Shown here: in pieces, positions 7,585 to 15,691 of the stretch
Layout: each line of letters opens with the position of its first letter
Numbering within the stretch: the stretch's first letter is position 1
NCBI RefSeq assembly: GCF_029894125.1
Contig: NZ_JARXYZ010000043.1
Location: 1 to 64,000 of the forward strand
Length of the DNA stretch: 64,000 nt
Source of the DNA: Kitasatospora sp. MAA19
GTDB taxonomy: Bacteria; Actinomycetota; Actinomycetes; Streptomycetales; Streptomycetaceae
Direction of reading: 5' to 3'
Made by a program: the position numbers and the translations under genes
Notes under the pieces: generated by a model
What the model was told of the DNA's origin: nothing
The model's input: only the letters and a program-made list of their open reading frames with translations
Databases searched by the model: none

Positions 7585-9309
7585 TCAGCAGCAGCCCCAC
7601 TGCGGGGTGGGTGCGGTGGCCGGGCTCGCGAAGGCCCGGCCGGCGGGTGCGGGCGGGTGGACGGTCATCCCCGCCTTGATCGTCTCGACGACCTCGATGT
7701 CGCGGATCTCCTCCGGGTCGACGGTCAGCGGATCGGCGCTGAGGATCACCAGGTCCGCGAGCTTGCCGACCTCGATGCTGCCCTTGCGGTCCTGCTCGCC
7801 GTACTGGTGGGCGGCGTTGAGGGTGATCGCGCGGACCGCCTCCAGGGCCGACACCCGCTGCTCCGGCCCGAGGACGACCTCGTCGGTGCGGGTGCGCCGG
7901 GTCACCTGGCTGGACAGCACGGCGATCGAGTTCGGCAACGCCACCGGCGCGTCGTGGTGCGAGGTGTAGCGCAGGCCCCGGTCGAGCGCCCAGCGGGCGG
8001 GGGAGATGACGGCGGCCCGCTGCTCGCCGAGGACCGTCCTGCGGTACCAGTCGCCCCAGTAGTAGGTGTGCATGGAGAAGAAGGACGGCACGATCCCCAG
8101 CCGGGCGAACGCCTCGACCTGGTCCTCGCGGGCGGTCTGCGCGTGGATGGCCACGGTCGGCCGCCGGCTTGGCCCGGCCGCCTCGACCGCCCCGAGGAAC
8201 TGGTCGATCGCCGCGTCGCCGTTGACGTGCGCCAGTACCTGCCAGCCCCGCTCGACCGCCGTGCCGACCTGCTTGGCCACCACCGCGTCGTCCGGCTCCG
8301 CCGGGTACCCGCAGTAGTCCTCGGGCTTCCCGGTCGGCGGCGTCAGGTACGGCTCGGTGAGCCACGCCGTGCGCCCCTGCGGCGAGCCGTCCAGGACCAG
8401 TTTCACCCCGGCCGCGCGGACGCCGTCCACGTACTCGTCGCTCACCCCGATCGGGTCGTCCAGTGCGGAGGACGTCGCCTCGCCGGCCTTCACGTACGCG
8501 ACCACGTCGATCCCGAACGGCACGGCGGCGGCCGTGTCCCGCAGCGCCTTGAGGTTGGCGAGGGTGGTGCCGCCCTCCTGGACGGTGGTGAAGCCGAAGC
8601 TCGCCGCCGCGGCCGCGCCGGTGACGAACAGCATCAGCAGCTCCCGTTCCGGCAGCCCCGCGAGCGCCAGGTCCGAGGCCGGGGTGAACGCCTTCTCCTC
8701 CAGCACCCCGTCGGGCTCGCCGTACGCGGGTGGGACGGCGAGTTCGCGCCGTCGGATCACCCCGCCCTCGGGGTCGGGTGTGGCGGCCGAGTAGCCGAGC
8801 CGCTTCAGGCCGAGGCTGTTCACCGCGCCGAGGTGGAAGGACTGGTGGATGGCGAGCACCGGGCGGTCCGTGGACACCTCGTCGAGGTCCTCGCGGGTGG
8901 GGTGGCGGCCCTCGGCGAGCATCGCGTCGTCGTACCCGAACCCGACGATCCACTCGGAGTCCGTGCCCACCGGGCTCGCGGCCCAGGCCCGCAGCTTGTC
9001 CTTCAGCGAGCCGAGGTCGGTGACGTCGCCGTCCGGGGCGGCCAGCAGGTTGGCGATGACGGCCTGGAGGCCGATGCCGCCGAGGTGCCCGTGCGCGTCG
9101 ACGAACCCGGGCAGGAGGGCGCGGCCCTCGAGGTCCCGCACGACGGTGTGCGGGCCGCCCCACTGGTCCAGCGCCTCCTGCCGGGGGCCGACGAAGACGA
9201 TCGTGCCGTCCTTGACGGCCACGGCCTCGGGCCGGGCGTCGCCGTCGGCGCTCTCGGCGACGGTGACGATCGCGCCGCCGTGGAGGATGAGGTCGGCCTG
9301 CTGGGCCAT
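7585..9309 (-). CDS. Amidohydrolase (YtcJ-like, metal-dependent)
   Basis: A 574-residue protein of the amidohydrolase_3 group. It opens with ADLILHGGAIVTVAESADGD and has LLPGFVDAHGHLGGIGLQAV, where DAHGH gives the first two metal-binding His (HxH motif). Further conserved parts are HQSFHLGAVNS, VLAHVNGDAAIDQFL (His of the beta-strand 6 region) and TSHHDAPVALPNSI, then the small beta-sandwich domain at the end (GKLADLVILSADPLTVDPEE). Members hydrolyse amides, imides or carbamates; the substrate is unknown. ATG 9309 has GGGAG upstream. A second member of this group is encoded at 53904-55565. Confidence 0.85.
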   Translation of the reverse strand: MAQQADLILHGGAIVTVAESADGDARPEAVAVKDGTIVFVGPRQEALDQWGGPHTVVRDLEGRALLPGFVDAHGHLGGIGLQAVIANLLAAPDGDVTDLGSLKDKLRAWAASPVGTDSEWIVGFGYDDAMLAEGRHPTREDLDEVSTDRPVLAIHQSFHLGAVNSLGLKRLGYSAATPDPEGGVIRRRELAVPPAYGEPDGVLEEKAFTPASDLALAGLPERELLMLFVTGAAAAASFGFTTVQEGGTTLANLKALRDTAAAVPFGIDVVAYVKAGEATSSALDDPIGVSDEYVDGVRAAGVKLVLDGSPQGRTAWLTEPYLTPPTGKPEDYCGYPAEPDDAVVAKQVGTAVERGWQVLAHVNGDAAIDQFLGAVEAAGPSRRPTVAIHAQTAREDQVEAFARLGIVPSFFSMHTYYWGDWYRRTVLGEQRAAVISPARWALDRGLRYTSHHDAPVALPNSIAVLSSQVTRRTRTDEVVLGPEQRVSALEAVRAITLNAAHQYGEQDRKGSIEVGKLADLVILSADPLTVDPEEIRDIEVVETIKAGMTVHPPAPAGRAFASPATAPTPQWGCC

Positions 9310-9437
9310 GCGGGTCTCCCGTGGGTAGGGGGTTGACGCCCCGCTCCTACCCATCGTGATCGCGGTATCACCTCTTGTGGTCGACCTGTCGGCGCGGCGC
9401 CCCCGCATGCGCCGGCTGCGCCGCCGCGCCAGGCGGC

Positions 9438-9640
9438 GGTGCGGCCGGCCGTCGCCGGCCTGGACGCCGACCTGGTCGACCGCGTCCACGCCGTCGCCCT
9501 CGCCACCGCCACCGCCACCGCCTAATGGGACCGGCTACGGCCCATCTCCGGCGACAGCGACCAGGCCCAGGCCCAGGCCGTCAAGGTCATCGCCCGCGCC
9601 CACCAGACCGGTCGGCTGGTACCAGCTGCCCGGAGGCGTC
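9438..9640 (+). pseudogene. Degenerate coding remnant with an in-frame stop
   Basis: One frame reads AVRPAVAGLDADLVDRVHAV followed by ALATATATA, a TAA at 9523-9525, then WDRLRPISGDSDQAQAQAVK and VIARAHQTG. Both halves have coding-like codon use and helix-like composition, but there is a stop between them and the frame is lost after about 9605, where another frame (YQLPGGVEHVIP, then GRILTDTALT) looks coding. This suggests a broken gene with a stop and a frameshift. I cannot name the family. The rest of the 9310-9901 stretch holds only this debris and a hairpin. Confidence 0.4.
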
Positions 9641-9742
9641 GAACACGTCATCCCGCAGCACAGCACCCTGGCGGGGACGGTCGGCCGGATCCTCACGGAC
9701 ACCGCCCTCACCCCACCCGGCTGGACACCCCGGCCCTGACAC

Positions 9743-9776
9743 CGAGGTCCCGGTCGCCCTACTGGCCGGGACCTCG
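9743..9776. terminator. Hairpin, likely terminator
   Basis: CGAGGTCCCGG (9743-9753) pairs perfectly with CCGGGACCTCG (9766-9776) across a 12-base loop. It lies 125 bases beyond the stop of the leftward secreted-protein gene and after the remnant at 9438-9640; either could use it. Confidence 0.5.
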
Positions 9777-9901
9777 ATCAGAGGCCTTCTCGGCACGGGT
9801 ACCACCACCGCTGGGCATCCGGCAGCGGGACCATCAGGATCCGTCGCCCTTGAAGCTCTGAAGTCGGGTACCCGACCGAGGATCCGAGCGGGCTCGCCGG
9901 A

Positions 9902-10270
9902 TCAGGAGACGCGCTTCAGCTGCCAGGCGTTGTTGTTGAAGCTCGGGTTCGACCAGGCGACGCAGCTGCTGCTGTAGTACGAGCCGGTCTGGACCCAGCC
10001 CGCAGGCGGGTAGGTCGAGGAGCAGGCCTGGACCACGGTGCCGACGGGCAGTCCGGTGAGCTGCTTTATCTGCTTGATGTTCGGGCTGAAGCTCTGCGTG
10101 CCGCAGCTGCTGCTGTAACCCCAACTCACATCGACGTAGCCGGTCGGGGTGAGAACGCTTCCGCACGAGGTCGTGACGTCACCCGGGGCGGCCTGGGCGG
10201 GCGCGGCGGTCAGGGCGAACATCGCTGCGGCACCGGCGATGGCCATACAGGTGGTGCGAAGGCGAATCAT
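9902..10270 (-). CDS. Small secreted protein with a duplicated Cys-x(n)-YSSSC motif (122 aa)
   Basis: A signal peptide (MIRLRTTCMAIAGAAAMFAL, cleaved near AQA-A at residue 28) precedes about 94 mature residues with four Cys. These fall into two similar blocks: a first Cys followed by LTPTGYVDVSWGYSSSC, and a second Cys followed by TYPPAGWVQTGSYYSSSC. The pattern C-x(4-5)-P-x-G-aromatic-V-x(4)-Y-x-SSC is repeated, with a 30-residue linker, and suggests two disulfide-closed beta hairpins outside the cell. The C-terminus is Asn/Trp-rich. A GGAG site lies about ten bases before ATG 10270. Family unknown; a carbohydrate- or surface-binding role is possible but not shown. Confidence 0.65.
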   Translation of the reverse strand: MIRLRTTCMAIAGAAAMFALTAAPAQAAPGDVTTSCGSVLTPTGYVDVSWGYSSSCGTQSFSPNIKQIKQLTGLPVGTVVQACSSTYPPAGWVQTGSYYSSSCVAWSNPSFNNNAWQLKRVS

Positions 10271-10417
10271 GGATGGTGGCTCCTTCTGATCGCGGGTGGC
10301 CGGTCAGGCCGTGAAGCCATTCCTACGGCTTGATCACCGGTTTCGGATAGCGACTTTCAGGCCTAAAGATCAAGGCCATGAAGTCAAGGCTGCATGGTGG
10401 TCGACAAGGGTCCTTGA

Positions 10418-10570
10418 TCTGTCATCGAATGCGAGATCACCATCGCCACCGCCACCGGACGCTCCAGCGGCGTCTGCCGCCTGGCCACCGCCCTCCTCGA
10501 CCACCGCCGTCACCCCGCGTTCGAGCTGGTCAGGCCCCGCGAACCGTTCCGCCCGATCGAAGGTGATCGC
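10418..10570 (+). pseudogene. Possible coding remnant
   Basis: After a TGA at 10415, one frame reads VIECEITIATATGRSSGVCR and then LATALLDHRRHPAFELVRPR, which looks like a genuine protein segment with strand-helix alternation and GC-rich third positions. It has no start codon with a ribosome site and decays into unstructured sequence after about 10570. No family recognised. The remaining part of the 10271-10754 gap shows nothing I can name. Confidence 0.25.
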
Positions 10571-10754
10571 CGAGCAGTCACGCGGACCCACGAAGAGGCA
10601 GAGTGCCTTGAGCGTGGCGAGGGGGCCGGCCGGCCTCATCAGGTCGGTCGACCACGGCGGTCGGGCTTCGAATGGAGGTGTCCCGGTTGTTGGCGGTGCC
10701 GCGCTGGCCCAGGCTGGGGCGTGGCGGGGCATCGACGCGATTGCGGAGGCGCGA

Positions 10755-12290
10755 GTGTTCGACAGGAGCTTCGCGTTCCCGGTCGGTCTACTGGAGCCGG
10801 CGGTCGGCGCTTCGGGTCGGGTCGCGGTGATCGGGGCGGGCGTGGCGGGCCTGGTCTGCGCGTACGAGCTTCAGCGCCGCGGCTGCGACGTCGTCCTGTT
10901 CGAGCGGTCGAACCGACCGGGTGGGAGAGTGCGTACGCATCACTTCTGGGACGGCACGCACGCGGACCTGGGAGCCATGCGCATCCCCTCCAACCACCAC
11001 TGCGTCCTGCACTACGTGTCCGAGTTCGCCCTGGCGACCCGCCCCTTCGTCAACGTCAACCCGCTCGCCTACTACCACCTGCGCGGGCGCCGGGCCCGAG
11101 TGCGTGACGTGCGCGAACTGTTCACGGCGTTCTCCCTGCGCGCCGCCGAGCAGGAGGCCCCGGCCCGCATTCTCCACCGCCTCCTGGTGAGCGCCTGGCA
11201 GACGCTCACGGCGGGCCAGCAGCGGCGCCTGCTCGACGGCTGCTGGGACGATCCCGCACTCGAGCGGCTCGTCTCGGTGTCGCTGTGGCAGTTCGTCCGC
11301 GAGCACCTGTCGCAGGACGCCTGGGACCTGGTGGGCCATGCGAGCGGATTGGTCCACTACGAGCAGTCCTCCCTGATCGAGGTCCTGGTCGACTACTTCG
11401 GCTTGTTCCACGCCGGCCAGCTGGAGCTGGTCGACGGCATGGACGCCCTGGTGCGCGCCTTCGTCCACAAGCTGCTGCCGGGAACCCTGCGGCTGTCCAC
11501 CCGCATCGACGAACTCGCGCTGACCGGCGACGGCGTGTTGGTCAAGGGGAAACGGCTGGACCACGTGCTGACCGAGCACGTCGACGTCGTCGTCTGCTGC
11601 GTCCCGGCGCCCGCGCTCGACCACGTCGCCTTCGTCCCGGGCCTGCCGCACGCCCAGCGCCACGCCATCCGCGGCATCAACTACGCCAGCAGCACCAAGA
11701 CGCTCCTGCACCTCACCCGGCGCAGGTGGGAGCTGGACGACGGGATCTACGGCGGGGGCAGCTTCACGGACCTGCCGATCCAGCAGTGCTGGTACCCCTC
11801 CGACAACGCCCGCCTCCTTGAGGAGGCCCCGAACGGGGACGGCGCCGGCCGAGAGCGGTGGGTCGCCCGGGACCCCGGCAGGTCCCGGGAGCCCACGGTG
11901 CTCCTGGGGGCCTACCCGTGGGGAGCCAACGCGCGCAGGCTGGCCGCGCTGCCGGACGCCGACCGGGACCGGCTGGTGCTGGACTGCCTGGAACGGCTGC
12001 ACCCCGGTATCCACGGCGACGTGGACGACATCGTGCACTGGAACTGGGACCAGCAGCTCGGCATGGGCGGCGCCTTCGCCCACCTCACGCCCGGCGAGCA
12101 CACCCGCTACCTCACGGCGCTCGGCTCGCCCCACCCGGCCGGCGATCCCCGGATCTTCTTCGCCGGTGAACACCTGTCCGGTGCGCACGCGTGGTGCCAG
12201 GGCGCCATACAGTCGGCCTTGAACGCGGTGGGCCACGTACTCGAACGCGGGCGGCAGGCGCGGATCCCGGCCCGGGTGGAGTCCGAATGA
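10755..12290 (+). CDS. FAD-dependent amine / L-amino-acid oxidase
   Basis: A 511-residue flavoprotein of the flavin monoamine oxidase family. Residues 22-50 hold the dinucleotide fold RVAVIGAGVAGLVCAYELQR with the terminal acidic residue in VVLFERSNRPGGRVRTH; the GGRVRT stretch is the second FAD motif. The end has the third FAD motif, RIFFAGEHLSGAHAWCQGAI. ADLGAMRIPSNHH and the long helical insert match L-amino-acid oxidases and tryptophan 2-monooxygenases. The enzyme would oxidise an amine or amino acid to imine/2-oxo acid with release of peroxide. GTG 10755 is chosen because GGAGG lies five bases upstream; a longer frame reaches to 10296 without domain content. It is translationally coupled to the next gene (ATGA overlap). 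Confidence 0.84.
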   Translation: MFDRSFAFPVGLLEPAVGASGRVAVIGAGVAGLVCAYELQRRGCDVVLFERSNRPGGRVRTHHFWDGTHADLGAMRIPSNHHCVLHYVSEFALATRPFVNVNPLAYYHLRGRRARVRDVRELFTAFSLRAAEQEAPARILHRLLVSAWQTLTAGQQRRLLDGCWDDPALERLVSVSLWQFVREHLSQDAWDLVGHASGLVHYEQSSLIEVLVDYFGLFHAGQLELVDGMDALVRAFVHKLLPGTLRLSTRIDELALTGDGVLVKGKRLDHVLTEHVDVVVCCVPAPALDHVAFVPGLPHAQRHAIRGINYASSTKTLLHLTRRRWELDDGIYGGGSFTDLPIQQCWYPSDNARLLEEAPNGDGAGRERWVARDPGRSREPTVLLGAYPWGANARRLAALPDADRDRLVLDCLERLHPGIHGDVDDIVHWNWDQQLGMGGAFAHLTPGEHTRYLTALGSPHPAGDPRIFFAGEHLSGAHAWCQGAIQSALNAVGHVLERGRQARIPARVESE

Positions 12291-13684
12291 CCGGCACCGC
12301 CCGGGCCGGCGAACACCGGCCCGAGCCGTCCACGGCGACCGCCGGAGGGCTTGACCGCCACGCCCTCCGGTCGCTGCTCGCCCCGCCGGTCGGCGCGTGC
12401 GAGCGGGTCGGACTGGAGATCGAGAGCGGCCTGGTGGACCCGCGAACGGGCCTGGCCGCCCCCTACTCGGGCGAGCGGGGAGTGCGGGCGGTGCTGAAGG
12501 CGGTGCTCTCCCAGTGGGGCGGCCAGCCACTGGAGGACTCCGGCAACCTGACCGGCGTCCTCCTCGACGACGGTAGCCAGATCACGCTCGAACACGGTGG
12601 GCAGGTGGAGTACTCCTCCGCCCCGGCCATCGGCCTGGGAACAGCCGTCGACGAGATGCGAACCGCCATGGAGCGCCTTGCGGAACTCGCCGCCGACTTC
12701 GGCTGGGCCCTGCTGCCCGGAGCCGGCCTGCCCTTCGACGCCCCGGGCAGCATCGCCTGGGTGCCCATGCGCCGCGGCGCCCTCATGCGCGACTACTTCG
12801 CCCGCATCGGCGAGGCGGGCAGTCGGGCGCTGGAGATCATGTCGATGTCCCTGTGCACTCAGGTGCACCTGGACTACGTCTCGGTCGACGACTTCGCCCA
12901 GAAGCTGCGGATGCAGACGGTCGCGTCGCCGGTCATCGCCGCACTGCTCGTCAACTCGCCGCTCCAAGGCGGCCGGCCGAACCAACTGCTGTCCCACCGC
13001 TCCCATGCCTGGCTGCGGATGGATCCGCGTCGCTGCGGTGTCCTGCCGCCCGCCCTGCGGCCGGACGTGGACGCCGACGACGTCATCGACTGGGCCCTCG
13101 GGATCCCGATGATCTACTACCGCAGCGGGGACGGCCGGTTCCATCCGGCCCCCGACCGGCCGTTCGGCCTGCTCCTGGAGCGGGGCTTCGACGACGGCTC
13201 GGTCCCCTCGCTCGACCACTGGGCCTCGCACCTGTCGCAGATCTGGACGAACGTGCGGGTCCGCCGGACCCTGGAACTGCGCGAGGCGGACGGCCCGCCC
13301 TACCAGCACATCCCGGCCGTCCCCGCGCTGTGGGTGGGCCTCACCTACCACGAGCCCTCGCGAACGGCGGCCTGGGACCTGCTCAGGCGCTACACGCTGC
13401 GGGACCACCGCGCCGCGATGGCAAGACTCCCGAGCACCGGGCTGCACACCACGCTCGGTGGCGACCCCGTGCGCGAACTCGCCCACGAGCTGGTCCGGCT
13501 GGCCCGCGCGGGGCTGAGCGCACGGGTATCCGCGGGGCTGGAGCCCGCGAAGGTACTGGATTACCTCGACCCCCTCGACGAACTGCTCGACGGGGGAAGG
13601 ACATTCGCCGAGCAGTGCCTGGACCGTTGGGACAAGGACCTGGCCCGCGACCCCGCCCGCTACGTCGCGGCCTTCCGGGTCTGA
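12287..13684 (+). CDS. Glutamate-cysteine ligase-like ATP-dependent enzyme (GCS2/EgtA type)
   Basis: A 465-residue protein of the glutamate-cysteine ligase 2 superfamily, closest in pattern to actinobacterial EgtA. ACERVGLEIESGLVD gives the ExE metal-binding strand; LEHGGQVEYSSAP is the Glu/nucleotide-binding QxExS-like motif; SMSLCTQVHLDYVS and LLVNSPLQGGRPN are further core strands. Members join the gamma-carboxyl of glutamate to an amine using ATP. The ATG overlaps the stop of the amine oxidase (ATGA), so the two act together. A role in ergothioneine synthesis would require egtB-E, which are not here, so a dedicated gamma-glutamyl ligase for a small-molecule pathway is equally possible. 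Confidence 0.8.
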   Translation: MTGTARAGEHRPEPSTATAGGLDRHALRSLLAPPVGACERVGLEIESGLVDPRTGLAAPYSGERGVRAVLKAVLSQWGGQPLEDSGNLTGVLLDDGSQITLEHGGQVEYSSAPAIGLGTAVDEMRTAMERLAELAADFGWALLPGAGLPFDAPGSIAWVPMRRGALMRDYFARIGEAGSRALEIMSMSLCTQVHLDYVSVDDFAQKLRMQTVASPVIAALLVNSPLQGGRPNQLLSHRSHAWLRMDPRRCGVLPPALRPDVDADDVIDWALGIPMIYYRSGDGRFHPAPDRPFGLLLERGFDDGSVPSLDHWASHLSQIWTNVRVRRTLELREADGPPYQHIPAVPALWVGLTYHEPSRTAAWDLLRRYTLRDHRAAMARLPSTGLHTTLGGDPVRELAHELVRLARAGLSARVSAGLEPAKVLDYLDPLDELLDGGRTFAEQCLDRWDKDLARDPARYVAAFRV

Positions 13685-13737
13685 ACCGCGTACCAGGCCG
13701 GAACCCGGCGACGCCCGGCCGCCTCGGCCGTCCCCCG

Positions 13738-14487
13738 TCATCGGCGCGGGAAGCTGAAGGCGTAGCCGTTGTCCTTGAGCCAGGGCAGGAGCCGTTCGAG
13801 CGCTTCGAGGGTCTGGGCCCGGTTCCCGCCGCCGTCGTGCAGCAGGACGGTGGGGCCGTTGCGGAGCTGCGCCTCGGCCGTCGCGACGATCTGGTCGGGG
13901 CCGGGGCGCTCGAAGTCGCGGGTGTCGACGTTCCAGCCGAGCGGGCGCATGCCGTGGGCCGCGGCGATCTGGCGGCTCTCGGGGGTGAACGCGCCGCCGG
14001 GGGCCCGGTAGTAGGGGACGGGGGCGCCACCGGTGGCGTCCTGGATCATCCGCAGGCCGTCGAGGATCTCCTGCTGCTGGTAGCCGACGTCCTTGTGGTC
14101 CATGGCGGTGTCGTGGCTGACGGTGTGGTCGCACAGGCGGTGGCCGGCGGCGACGACCTGCTTGGCGAGATCGGGGTGGGCCTGGGCGTTGGGGCCGAGC
14201 ATGCAGAAGACGGCCCTGGCGCCGTTGCGGGCCAGGACGTCCAGGATCCTGGGCGTCCACTGGGGGTCGGGCCCGTCGTCGATGGTGAGGTTGACGGTCC
14301 GTCCCGGGTCCTCGGACTGGCGGGAGACGCTCATGTCGACGAGCGGCGCCGGGAGGTTCGGGTCCGGAGCGGTGGCGCTGGCCGGTGCGGCCGGGGAGCC
14401 GGCGAGCGCACCGAGCCCGTCGGGCGCCTTCAGCACGGTGCCGGCGGCGGCGAGCAGTGCCGCGGCCGCCGCGCCCGCCGTCACCAC
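13738..14487 (-). CDS. Exported polysaccharide deacetylase (NodB domain)
   Basis: A 249-residue protein with an Ala-rich N-terminal membrane/signal segment (residues 2-16) and a NodB homology domain. All five motifs are visible: TIDDGP (motif 1, catalytic base and metal Asp), HTVSH (motif 2, metal His pair), RAPGG (motif 3), DTRDF (motif 4) and LLHDGGGNR (motif 5). It would deacetylate an N-acetylated cell-wall or chitin-like glycan outside the cell. The GTG at 14487 is the only start after an in-frame stop, though it lacks a clear ribosome site; the first coding residues of the signal peptide (codons CGC and CGG upstream) suggest the real start region may have been altered. Confidence 0.84.
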   Translation of the reverse strand: MVTAGAAAAALLAAAGTVLKAPDGLGALAGSPAAPASATAPDPNLPAPLVDMSVSRQSEDPGRTVNLTIDDGPDPQWTPRILDVLARNGARAVFCMLGPNAQAHPDLAKQVVAAGHRLCDHTVSHDTAMDHKDVGYQQQEILDGLRMIQDATGGAPVPYYRAPGGAFTPESRQIAAAHGMRPLGWNVDTRDFERPGPDQIVATAEAQLRNGPTVLLHDGGGNRAQTLEALERLLPWLKDNGYAFSFPRR

Positions 14488-14653
14488 GCGCCGAGCGTCA
14501 GCACGGCACCTCGCCTCCCGTGGCCACTATTGCTCTCCAGACCTCATCCACGATCTGGCCGGTCCCTGTCTCCGGACGGCCCGCGGTGCGAAACCTGCAA
14601 TTCCCTGGCAGTCAACTCTCTGACCTCCCTCGGCGACCCCGCCGGTATCGCAG

Positions 14654-15022
14654 CTACGGAGCAGCACTCTTCGTCGCAGGAGTCCTCGTCCGGGATGCCC
14701 CTCTCCCTGGAGGATGCTCCGAAGGAGACGCCGGTGTGGTGGCGGTGGTCGTAGGCTCGGGCAGCTGGGTGGGTGAGGGTGAGAGCGAGCAACTCGGCGA
14801 CGGCGCCGCGGCGGGAGAGGAGACATCAGGGGTCGAGGTCGGTTGTACCGGCATCGACGTCGCCGGGTGCGAGCCGCCTCCGCCCCCGTTCGTCGAGGGG
14901 CCGAGGAGATTGCCCGCCACCTCGACCACGCCGCCGCAGGCGAGCAGCACCGCGGCCAGCACGGACAGCCCGGCGGAGGCCCGCAGCGCCCGGGGCGCCG
15001 TGGTACGCAGGTCGGTGTCCAC
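14654..15022 (-). CDS. Small lipoprotein-like or single-pass protein, last gene of the TerY-type operon
   Basis: A 122-residue product whose GTG start lies two bases after the stop of the vWA gene. An N-terminal basic stretch is followed by LSVLAAVLLACGGVVEVAG; LLAC resembles a lipobox, with an unusual Leu at -2, so it is either a lipoprotein or a single membrane anchor. Beyond residue 45 the chain is a low-complexity Ser/Pro/Thr-rich tail ending in basic residues, as in cell-wall-spanning segments. It closes the six-gene leftward operon starting at 19194. No family recognised. Confidence 0.6.
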   Translation of the reverse strand: MDTDLRTTAPRALRASAGLSVLAAVLLACGGVVEVAGNLLGPSTNGGGGGSHPATSMPVQPTSTPDVSSPAAAPSPSCSLSPSPTQLPEPTTTATTPASPSEHPPGRGASRTRTPATKSAAP

Positions 15023-15024
15023 GC

Positions 15025-15675
15025 TCAGTCCACGTATTCCTGGGCGACCTGGACGTACTCGAAGCCCTTGACGTCGGTGGCGATCTGCATCTGACCGGTT
15101 TGCGAGGAGGCGATCAGGGTGTTGAGCAGGCCGGTGATCGCCCCGCTCAGCGCCGACTCGGTGTCCGAACCGTCGGCGATGAACAGTGCCTTGGTCGCCA
15201 CCTCCTTCAGCACGTCGCGCCTGGCGCCGCCGAAGCCGTAGGCGATCACGTGCGGGTGGCGCGGCCAGTTCCGGTCCACCAGCGTGCGGAAGGAGTCCCG
15301 CCACCTCGCGTCGGTCGGAGCGCCGTCGGTCAGGAAGAAGATCGCCGGCCGCAGCACGCTGTACTGCTGCGCCCGCAGGCTGCTGACGTCCTGTTCGATG
15401 CTCTGCCGCAACTGGTCGAAGGCCTTGCCGTACTCGGTGCCCCCGCCGCAGATCACTTCGGGCATGCTCGGGACCTGCTCCATGTCCGACATCGGGATCA
15501 CCACGTGCACGTCGGTGGAGAAGGCGACCACGCTGACCCTGGCGAACTCCGAGACGCGCGGATTCGTCGCCAGGTTGTAGTGCAGACGCGAGAGGGTCGC
15601 GTTGAGCACTGCCTCGTGCGGTTTCATCGACGAGGAGGCGTCGATCACCACGTAGGTGGGCAGGCAGAGTGACAT
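15025..15675 (-). CDS. von Willebrand factor A domain protein, TerY-like
   Basis: A 216-residue single-domain vWA protein. The metal-ion-dependent adhesion site is intact: DASSS at residues 12-16 (DxSxS), a Thr in GGGTEYGKAFDQL, and Asp in FFLTDGAPTD. The length and lack of any export signal match cytosolic TerY proteins. It follows a kinase-fold gene and a PP2C phosphatase gene in the same operon; that combination is the known TerY-phosphorylation triad found beside tellurium-resistance-type and conflict systems. ATG 15675 has AGAGG eight bases upstream; a GTG at 15684 is possible. It probably binds partner proteins through Mg2+-dependent contacts regulated by phosphorylation. Confidence 0.88.
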   Translation of the reverse strand: MSLCLPTYVVIDASSSMKPHEAVLNATLSRLHYNLATNPRVSEFARVSVVAFSTDVHVVIPMSDMEQVPSMPEVICGGGTEYGKAFDQLRQSIEQDVSSLRAQQYSVLRPAIFFLTDGAPTDARWRDSFRTLVDRNWPRHPHVIAYGFGGARRDVLKEVATKALFIADGSDTESALSGAITGLLNTLIASSQTGQMQIATDVKGFEYVQVAQEYVD

Positions 15676-15691
15676 TGTGTGCACCTCTGAG

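Noticed and set aside
7502..9163. Long frames inside the amidohydrolase region on both strands
   Set aside because: Arg/Pro/Gly-rich translations with no motif; explained by codon bias of the real amidohydrolase gene.
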